Positions 34,017-40,714 of a stretch of DNA of 47,798 nt are shown here, piece by piece; positions within the stretch are counted from its first letter, which is position 1, and each line of letters starts with the position of its first letter. The stretch is from Bacteroidales bacterium. GTDB taxonomy: Bacteria > Bacteroidota > Bacteroidia > Bacteroidales > F082. The position numbers were made by a program, and so were the translations under genes. The notes under the pieces are model-generated. The model was given only the letters and a program-made list of their open reading frames with translations, was not told the origin of the DNA and searched no databases. The stretch spans positions 1 through 47,798 of the forward strand of contig JAKSMX010000021.1 in the NCBI GenBank assembly GCA_024400305.1. Reading direction: 5' to 3'.

Positions 34017-34682
34017 TTACCAGTTATAAGGTGAAGGGTATTTAACTTGAACGAAAGTAAAGCCATGCTCCATTCTTTGCGTAGTTTGAGAAGCCATATT
34101 TGACCTAACGGAGCTAAACACCTGAACATTGGAGCGAGCGTTTCCGTGAACACCAACGACAGGAGTGTCAGGCACATCATAATCTCGCCATGCGAACAGG
34201 CATACTTTTTCAGGATAAGTAAGAAGGTTAACGGCGGTTGTTGATTCTTTTAGCAGGACATCAATTGAACGTTCCATCTGCTGTCGAGCTTTAGCGCGTT
34301 TACCCATAGGATATTTCCCCTTGTTTGGCTCAACATATTTTTCCTCATAACAGCAAAGGTCACAAAAAACAATCTTATTATGGGCCATCCCGCTTTCTGT
34401 CAAAATAAGGTCACACCTATCAGCGATATTCGCATTAGTACCAATGAACTGCTCAATGTATTTTTCAAATCTAACGACTGCCACTTCAACTCCATTAGTA
34501 TCAACTTTAAGGATTTCTACATTACAATCCGACCTGCTACCTCTATTGGCATGACATTGATTGCAAGCCATTTCGTCTGATTCGGCAAAAGAGGTATTGT
34601 GTCGGCATATTGGCACATTTACAGAACCAGATGGCAAACCGTATTCCACAGGAAACGCATATTTCAGCAAAGATTCAATCAT
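34017..34682 (-). CDS. Partner B: small nuclease-like protein paired with ATPase B
   Basis: I do not recognise this 221-residue protein by name. Its N-terminal part is Cys-rich (C26, C40, C43, C53). In the middle, RCDLIL (D91) and KIVFCDLCCYEEKY (D108, C110) sit where partner A has TADCAL and MVEFK, followed in both by an Ala/Lys/Gln-rich helix. It looks like a PD-(D/E)XK-type core in which the second acidic residue is Asp and the usual Lys is Cys, so catalysis is uncertain. It overlaps ATPase B by 4 bases and precedes the helicase by 2 bases. Probably the effector or sensor half of an ATPase pair. Confidence 0.6.
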   Translation of the reverse strand: MIESLLKYAFPVEYGLPSGSVNVPICRHNTSFAESDEMACNQCHANRGSRSDCNVEILKVDTNGVEVAVVRFEKYIEQFIGTNANIADRCDLILTESGMAHNKIVFCDLCCYEEKYVEPNKGKYPMGKRAKARQQMERSIDVLLKESTTAVNLLTYPEKVCLFAWRDYDVPDTPVVGVHGNARSNVQVFSSVRSNMASQTTQRMEHGFTFVQVKYPSPYNW

Positions 34683-35833
34683 ACGTCCAAACTTACATAT
34701 TCCCGATAAATGGCATTCATCATTTCCGACAGGTCGTAGGTGTCAACAATCCAATGTCCGTTTTCATCCCTGACAATCAGGTCTTGTGTTTCACCCTCGA
34801 AAATGCGATACACCGCCAGATTCTCAGGCGTCAGCTTTGCCCGTCCTTCTTTCGTCTGGTTCAGAACGATATTAAAATAATTCAGAATATAAGGGCTATG
34901 CGTTGCCAGCATCAAGTTTAGTTTGCGGTCGGCAGCGGCATGAGTGACTGTGTAGATGAGTCCCTCGATAAGCTGGCACTGGGCATCGGGAAACAGGCTT
35001 AACTCAGGTTCTTCGATGTGGATGAAAACATTCTTGGGCAATTCCGTTGGCTCGCTGGCAGCCTTGAATTTACTTAAATTCTCGGTTTCGTACAAATAGC
35101 TCATCACAGAACGATTAAAAGCTTCCTTAAACGAGAAACCTTTAGAGAAATAGTCAACAATCAGAGCCAAAGGAGCAGAAGTCTGAATGCCAGAAGAAGC
35201 TTCGTTCAGTTCGATAGGAGTATGGCGATTGTCAGCAGGTATTATTTGATAACGTGTTGGTTTACCTTTGGGGTGAGTAATCACCATCTTCATGCCAACA
35301 AAGTCCATAACCAATTCCTTGTCTCCTTCTGATGCACTTCCAAAATCGTCGTTGGTTTCATGGAAATAGAAACCCAATGTGGCGCCTTTATTCTTCCATG
35401 ATGTTTGTGTCCATGTGGGAATTATGTTGCGATTTTCCGAGATGAATGAGTTCTTGCAAAACATCAAATGTTTCTGTTCTATAATTTCTGTTTTTTTCAA
35501 ATTCCCGTTTTCTATACGCACTTCATAGCTTCTTCCATCATCCGTTTGTACACGGTAAACAATCAAGCTATCCTTTGAAAACATCTTGGTCATACACTGG
35601 CGTTTCATCATCGAGTCAAGACGGATTCTGAAAGGAGACTTCGTGATTTTCGAACGATAGAGATACGAACGTATATTTGCCATCTTGTACAGATAGCGCA
35701 TCATGGCAACAACCTTCATCAGCGTACTCTTGCCGATGGCTGATTCACCAATCAGCACGGTGAACTGCTTTAATTCGAGGTCCTCGATATTTTTCAGAGG
35801 CCCAAAATTCTTTATGGTTATGTATTCTTTCAT
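34679..35833 (-). CDS. ATPase B, AAA_15/OLD-like ABC-type ATPase
   Basis: This 384-residue protein starts with a typical N-terminal strand MKEYITIKNFGPLKNIEDLEL and Walker A GESAIGKST at 29-37. EASSGIQTS lies in the signature position. The C-terminal half has Walker B VFIHIEEPELSLFPDA and the switch MLATHSPYILNYF. It is SMC/Rad50-like, without a long coiled coil and without a TOPRIM domain. The same three motifs in the same wording occur in ATPase A (39500-40708), so the two are paralogues. With partner B it resembles two-gene defence modules such as PARIS or Septu in layout only. Confidence 0.85.
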   Translation of the reverse strand: MKEYITIKNFGPLKNIEDLELKQFTVLIGESAIGKSTLMKVVAMMRYLYKMANIRSYLYRSKITKSPFRIRLDSMMKRQCMTKMFSKDSLIVYRVQTDDGRSYEVRIENGNLKKTEIIEQKHLMFCKNSFISENRNIIPTWTQTSWKNKGATLGFYFHETNDDFGSASEGDKELVMDFVGMKMVITHPKGKPTRYQIIPADNRHTPIELNEASSGIQTSAPLALIVDYFSKGFSFKEAFNRSVMSYLYETENLSKFKAASEPTELPKNVFIHIEEPELSLFPDAQCQLIEGLIYTVTHAAADRKLNLMLATHSPYILNYFNIVLNQTKEGRAKLTPENLAVYRIFEGETQDLIVRDENGHWIVDTYDLSEMMNAIYREYVSLDV

Positions 35834-35853
35834 TGTATCAATGTTTTTTTCTA

Positions 35854-38800
35854 TTATTCCTTCTCAAACATCCGTTTTGCAAATTCCTCTTCGGTGAGCA
35901 CCACTTTCCAGTTCTCGTCGTCGCGGCGCAGGTTGGGCAGCGTGTTGTCGCCGTTCACATATATCACATCGAACTCCGAGTCGCGGGTGCGGAAATCCAT
36001 GTGCCGGAAGAACTCGTTGAGTGCTTCGTTGCCAATCGCCTTGCAGTTGCGCCATATCACCAAAGTGCGCAGCTTGTCGCGGTGGGTGCGGCCAATGACG
36101 ACGCAGATGTTGCCGTCGCGGTACCAGCCTTCCGTTTCCACTTCCAGGCCGATGAGGTAGTTGAAGGTCTCCACCATATCGACGGGCGTTTCAACCAGTT
36201 CGTTGTCCTTGGTGGTTTTGAGCGTCATGGCAAAGGGGTTCTCGAACATTTTCAGATTCAGGAGCGAATCCTTGGTTTCGGTGTCGAGCATGTAGCTGAG
36301 CATGTAGCTCTCCCTGAAACCCTCGTTGGTGCTGATGGCGGTCTGCCTTTGCTTCACTTCCAAGTTGTTCAGCGTGTCTTCGTATTGCTCCAAACGGATG
36401 TATTTGAAACACTGGCTGATGCCGTTGCGCGAAATGGGTTTGCCGTCGCGCCAATCAGGAGAATATGATGCACGTTGCGTACGGGTTCGCATAGCCTTAT
36501 CAAAATATTCAGCCATGTCTATAAGAATATATTTGCGTTTACCACTCTCTCCGTCTTCTTTATTCAAATTCATTATAGCATGACTCGTTGTTCCACTACC
36601 TCCAAAATAATCAATAACAATAGCGTCAGAATGGCATCCTGATACCCGAAGACAATCTTCTACAGCATGAATAGATTTTGGATATTCAAATGGAATGCCC
36701 ATGCGTTTTAGCAAATCTGTTCCATGCTCAGTTGCTGAATATTTTGAATCATCCCATGTGGTTAAAGGCTGAACACCATCATTAGGCCTTCTTCGATAAT
36801 AAACGTAAATTACGCCGTCTTTTTTCTCAGCTTTTAGTTTGTCAACATGATAAACGATATTCTCAATCCCGAAATACCAACATCCCTCAGTTCCATCATC
36901 CTTAATTGGATAAGCTATAATTTCATTTTCTTTTGGTTCTTCAAAAACATCATAAGCTTGGATCTCTTCATTGTATTTCATTGAAGGAAGACGAAGTTTA
37001 TTCTCTTCTTGATTCCAAAACAAAGGATAAAACATAGTTGGTCTGTTTTCTCTATGAGAATTAGAGCCAGCCTTTCTTAGCATTTCCCAAAAGAATGGAC
37101 CTTCATCGTCCCTTTCTCTATATCTTGCCTGTAAACGTTCATCGCGTGATAAACGTTTAATTGATATGTTTTCATTTTTTTTGCTGAAAAGCCCATATTC
37201 ATGGGAAATAGCAAAACCGTTAGGAATAGGCCTTCCTGATGGCTTAATTCGAATTGTAACAACTTCGGGACGCGCACCAAATACTTCTTCAAGAAGAATA
37301 TTTAGTTTACTTTGTTCAACATCATCAATTGTAGTACACTGAATGCCATTATTATTAAGAAGACTATTACCGAGTTCAAGTCGGCTTTCCATCAAACTAA
37401 GCCAAGATGAGTCCTTGTAGTTATTCTTGTACATGATTTCACTGGCACTTGTATTGTATGGAGGATCGGCATAAATACAAGTCACTGCATTGTAATATTT
37501 TTCCTGCAACAGTTCCAAAGCCTGGAAATTCTCGCTGTTTATCAGCAGACCGTTGCACTGTTCGTCGATGTTTTCCATGCTGGCTATGAGCTTGTGCTTG
37601 AAGGCGGCAGGGAAGAAAGCCGTGTCGAGCACAAGGAAAGGGTTCTGCTTGAGGAACTCTTCGGTAAGCGGGTCGCTGTAGCCCACGTTCACCAGGTCGC
37701 CCTTAATCTCGTCAATCGCAAACAGGCGCACCCATTCCTCGCGCTGGCGGTCGTTGGCGCAGATTTCGCCATAAAGCGTTTCGGGCACGCGGTCGAGGGT
37801 GATGCAGTAGTCGCACTGCACCACGAACTTCTTCTTCAGCCAGAGGCGTTTCTGGAAATCTTCCAGTTGCGCCAGCATCAGTATGATTTTTTCGCCCACC
37901 TGCTTGATGGCCTTAATGATGGTGAGTTGTGCGCCGATGTGTGCGGCATCGAGGTCGTCGAGGTGCATCACCTCGTTCTTGATGTAGAAGTCAAGCTCGC
38001 GGCGGAGGAAACCGCCAAGGTCTTTGTGAATGAAGTAGTCGAACGAGTTCTTGGCGGTGTAGTCGGTCAGGTGCTTTTCGAGCAAGGTGCGGTTGGCATC
38101 CTTGGCGGTCGGTGCCTTGGTGGTGAGCAGTTCCGCGAAAGCCTCGGGCACGGCGGGCCTTATGACAGCCAAGGCCTCGGCGAGGAGCGCGTCCTGCTTG
38201 GTGGCTTTCGGCATCAGCTCGTAGGTGAAGTATATGTTGAGACCGTCGTCGTTCACTTCAAGGAAAGGCTGTCCTTCTTCAGCACACAAGGCGAAGCGGC
38301 GTTCCATGTTGTTGGCGGCCTTGTTGTTGTTTTGTTCGGTCGAGGCGTCTTTCAGCACGAAATGCACCTTGCGTCGGCTTGCGGGCAGCACGAAGCTGTA
38401 GTCGCGGAAATACTCCGACGATTTTATATAGTACTGGTCGGCATTGGCCCAGTGGAGCTTCACTTCCTCGCCGTTGTAGGGAATGGCGTAGGTGTTGTCC
38501 TTGTAGCGGCGCTTTGAAACGAAGTCGCCGTTGTCGTAATAGCGGCTGAAGAAGGTGACGAGGTGCGAGAACACGTCGTTTTGCAGGGCGGCTGTGTCGG
38601 CTGCCGATTCGAGTTTCTGCTTCAGCTGCTGGTATTCGGGGTTGGCGTCAGCCGAAGCCCCGAACGAGGCGGCCTGCTGTTCAATCTCCTTCATGCGGGC
38701 GATGATGGAGGCCGTGTCGTTGGCGCCGTCGCCCTCGAGCACCTTTTTGACTTGCGGCAGCAGGTCGTGCTCGAGAAACTGCATGATGTCGTGCCGTTTC

Positions 38801-38901
38801 TGGTTCATGATGCGGTAGATGCCGAAGTCGAGTTCGGCGTGGTCCATCATGAATATTTCCTTGAGTTTCGCTACGAAGGCGTTGTAGTAGTTTGTGGACA
38901 T
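35854..38901 (-). CDS. Type III Mod-like adenine DNA methyltransferase, 1015 residues
   Basis: A long N-terminal region (about 1-460, AELDFGIYRIMNQKR near residue 20) precedes a beta-class amino-methyltransferase: motif IV YADPPYNTSASE at about 475-486, a target-recognition region, and motif I DYFGGSGTTSHAIMNLN at about 762-778. The order IV then I defines the beta class, as in type III Mod proteins, which methylate adenine. A C-terminal region of about 200 residues follows. Normal Mod proteins are 600-700 residues. The stretch about 36470-37480, covering motif IV to just past motif I, is visibly more AT-rich than both flanks, suggesting replacement of the specificity segment. Confidence 0.88.
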   Translation of the reverse strand: MSTNYYNAFVAKLKEIFMMDHAELDFGIYRIMNQKRHDIMQFLEHDLLPQVKKVLEGDGANDTASIIARMKEIEQQAASFGASADANPEYQQLKQKLESAADTAALQNDVFSHLVTFFSRYYDNGDFVSKRRYKDNTYAIPYNGEEVKLHWANADQYYIKSSEYFRDYSFVLPASRRKVHFVLKDASTEQNNNKAANNMERRFALCAEEGQPFLEVNDDGLNIYFTYELMPKATKQDALLAEALAVIRPAVPEAFAELLTTKAPTAKDANRTLLEKHLTDYTAKNSFDYFIHKDLGGFLRRELDFYIKNEVMHLDDLDAAHIGAQLTIIKAIKQVGEKIILMLAQLEDFQKRLWLKKKFVVQCDYCITLDRVPETLYGEICANDRQREEWVRLFAIDEIKGDLVNVGYSDPLTEEFLKQNPFLVLDTAFFPAAFKHKLIASMENIDEQCNGLLINSENFQALELLQEKYYNAVTCIYADPPYNTSASEIMYKNNYKDSSWLSLMESRLELGNSLLNNNGIQCTTIDDVEQSKLNILLEEVFGARPEVVTIRIKPSGRPIPNGFAISHEYGLFSKKNENISIKRLSRDERLQARYRERDDEGPFFWEMLRKAGSNSHRENRPTMFYPLFWNQEENKLRLPSMKYNEEIQAYDVFEEPKENEIIAYPIKDDGTEGCWYFGIENIVYHVDKLKAEKKDGVIYVYYRRRPNDGVQPLTTWDDSKYSATEHGTDLLKRMGIPFEYPKSIHAVEDCLRVSGCHSDAIVIDYFGGSGTTSHAIMNLNKEDGESGKRKYILIDMAEYFDKAMRTRTQRASYSPDWRDGKPISRNGISQCFKYIRLEQYEDTLNNLEVKQRQTAISTNEGFRESYMLSYMLDTETKDSLLNLKMFENPFAMTLKTTKDNELVETPVDMVETFNYLIGLEVETEGWYRDGNICVVIGRTHRDKLRTLVIWRNCKAIGNEALNEFFRHMDFRTRDSEFDVIYVNGDNTLPNLRRDDENWKVVLTEEEFAKRMFEKE

Positions 38902-38913
38902 ATACTTCTAATT

Positions 38914-39516
38914 TTAGTATTCTCTTTTGTTTTCAAAAAAAGTCGGAGGCATTTTGGCATTCTTTGGTTGCATGGTCAAATTCATTATATCCGCACGAGC
39001 GCTAGTAACACCTAAGGTTGCGTCAAATACAACATATAATTCTTGAATAGGGAAAAAAGATCTTAAATCTATTCCTTGATCTCTAAATAGTCTAACTATC
39101 TTTTTATAAGTTTTATGCAATTGTTCTTTCGCATTTTTTGCATTATTTTTGATTTTATCCTCACTGAATGCATTTGTCTTGAATTCCACCATGGTGAAAA
39201 TTTGGTTTGTCATCAAAGCACAATCTGCTGTTCCTCCAGGAGTCCAATTTTTGGCTGTCATCAATTTATGATCTATCTGTAGTAAAACTATTTGATTTTT
39301 GTTATTGTTGATAATGTGAAATGTTTTATTGACGAAACTTGGTGTGGAGTTTTCCCAATCTGAATAGGAATATTTAGTATCATAGGCATATAAATCACTA
39401 TCTGAAGAATAATCATAACAGCTCGCTACATCTGTACTACAACTCGGAGCAAAAACTGATTCTATATGAAGCTCATTGATTATTTCAGGAATATTTCCAC
39501 TAGCGAGTCTTGACAT
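38914..39516 (-). CDS. Partner A: PD-(D/E)XK-like protein paired with ATPase A
   Basis: This 200-residue AT-rich gene has a nuclease-like core: GGTADCAL (D98), then TMVEFKTNAF (E111-F-K113), followed by a Lys/Ala-rich helix NNAKNAKEQLHKTYKKI and strands ELYVVFDATLGV. This fits a PD-(D/E)XK site with all three key residues. Its order of elements matches partner B. It overlaps the end of ATPase A by 17 bases and is followed by the methyltransferase after 12 bases. Probably a DNA-cutting effector controlled by ATPase A (inference). The N-terminal 60 residues, Ser/Asp/Tyr-rich, are not recognised. Confidence 0.6.
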   Translation of the reverse strand: MSRLASGNIPEIINELHIESVFAPSCSTDVASCYDYSSDSDLYAYDTKYSYSDWENSTPSFVNKTFHIINNNKNQIVLLQIDHKLMTAKNWTPGGTADCALMTNQIFTMVEFKTNAFSEDKIKNNAKNAKEQLHKTYKKIVRLFRDQGIDLRSFFPIQELYVVFDATLGVTSARADIMNLTMQPKNAKMPPTFFENKREY

Positions 39517-40708
39517 ATAGGCGATATAAAGAGTTAAAAGTACGCATTATTGAGTCTGAAGCAGAGTCCAAGTCGTTCTTTGAAATCATCAAAGTTCCCT
39601 GGTCAAGGATGCTTTTGCAATAGGAATCACTATTAGGATTCAAGCGATATGCAGCTAAAGTGCCAGGTTTAATGCAATACTCATTTGAAATAATATTCGA
39701 AGCCGCAAGTTTGCTCTGTTCATTTTCATGAACATTGCCAGCCATTATTAAAGTATTCATAATGGCCAACGAATAAGGACTATGAGTGGTAATGACCAGC
39801 TTGTTGTTAGGATTACTCTGATTAACCTTGCACAACAACTTCAAGACTTCCAACTGAGATTCAGGGAACAAACTTAATTCCGGCTCTTCAACAATGTTGA
39901 CGAAAGAGTCGTAACGAGTCTGAGCCGACAATCTTTTTATCAGTATCTCTTTCAACGTATCAGATAAATTTCTGTCGTCCATGATTTTTGAAATGTCTTT
40001 CTGAAGTTTTTGCAATTCATCCACAGATAACGGTCTGTCTTTTCCTGAGAGAACTATATTGTTCAAATGATCGGACACCATGCATATTGACAGTGATGAC
40101 TGTATCCCGCTGGAAGCTTCTGTCAATCTAACCTTGTAACCAGGACCATATATAAAGCTAATGTCGTTTAATGTGTCATATTTATACTCCAAGTTTCCAA
40201 ATGGGAGCTTATATCCGTCTTTAAATCTGTCTTTTGATTCCCAAAAACTCTGATTGAAAGTCATGTTGTTTTCAGGAAGACCTTCAAATGTTTTCAGTTT
40301 CTTTTCAGCCGAACTCAAAATGATTCTCTCGGCCGGCACATACATTATTTTGGGCAGTCCTTCAAATGTGGTTTTTTTGTCTGTAACATGAAAATTCTTT
40401 TTTTCATACTCAAAATCATAAAGTTGTCCACTATAAAACAGATAAGTCTCCTCGTCATTAAAAAAGTTGTCGATTCTATGATAAGCGCATAACGTTTTTT
40501 TGAAACGGGCATCTATATACTTTTCAAAATAATCTAATGAATATTTGCGTGTGATCAAAGCTTTCTCCAACCATTTAAACATTGAGAAAAGCTTTGCCAC
40601 GCAACTCTTTCCCGACCCCTGATCGCCGATAAATAATGTGACCTTCTTGAATACGATATCCAAGTCTTTGACAGGGCCAAATGATTTTACAATTAATCTT
40701 TCGTTCAT
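39500..40708 (-). CDS. ATPase A, AAA_15/OLD-like ABC-type ATPase
   Basis: This 402-residue protein has the N-terminal strand LIVKSFGPVKDLDIVF, Walker A GDQGSGKS at 28-35, EASSGIQSS in the signature position, Walker B SFVNIVEEPELSLFPESQ and the switch VITTHSPYSLAIMN. The wording EASSGIQ, EEPELSLFP and THSPY is shared with ATPase B, and lengths are close, so the two arose by duplication or from sister modules. It starts 6 bases after the SNF2 helicase stop. The gene is AT-rich compared with the helicase and methyltransferase flanks. Confidence 0.85.
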   Translation of the reverse strand: MNERLIVKSFGPVKDLDIVFKKVTLFIGDQGSGKSCVAKLFSMFKWLEKALITRKYSLDYFEKYIDARFKKTLCAYHRIDNFFNDEETYLFYSGQLYDFEYEKKNFHVTDKKTTFEGLPKIMYVPAERIILSSAEKKLKTFEGLPENNMTFNQSFWESKDRFKDGYKLPFGNLEYKYDTLNDISFIYGPGYKVRLTEASSGIQSSLSICMVSDHLNNIVLSGKDRPLSVDELQKLQKDISKIMDDRNLSDTLKEILIKRLSAQTRYDSFVNIVEEPELSLFPESQLEVLKLLCKVNQSNPNNKLVITTHSPYSLAIMNTLIMAGNVHENEQSKLAASNIISNEYCIKPGTLAAYRLNPNSDSYCKSILDQGTLMISKNDLDSASDSIMRTFNSLYRLYVKTR

Positions 40709-40714
40709 AACTAT

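Noticed and set aside
37594-38517. 307-codon plus-strand frame
   Set aside because: Antisense to the GC-rich N-terminal part of the methyltransferase; Val/Glu/His-rich composition typical of a shadow frame.
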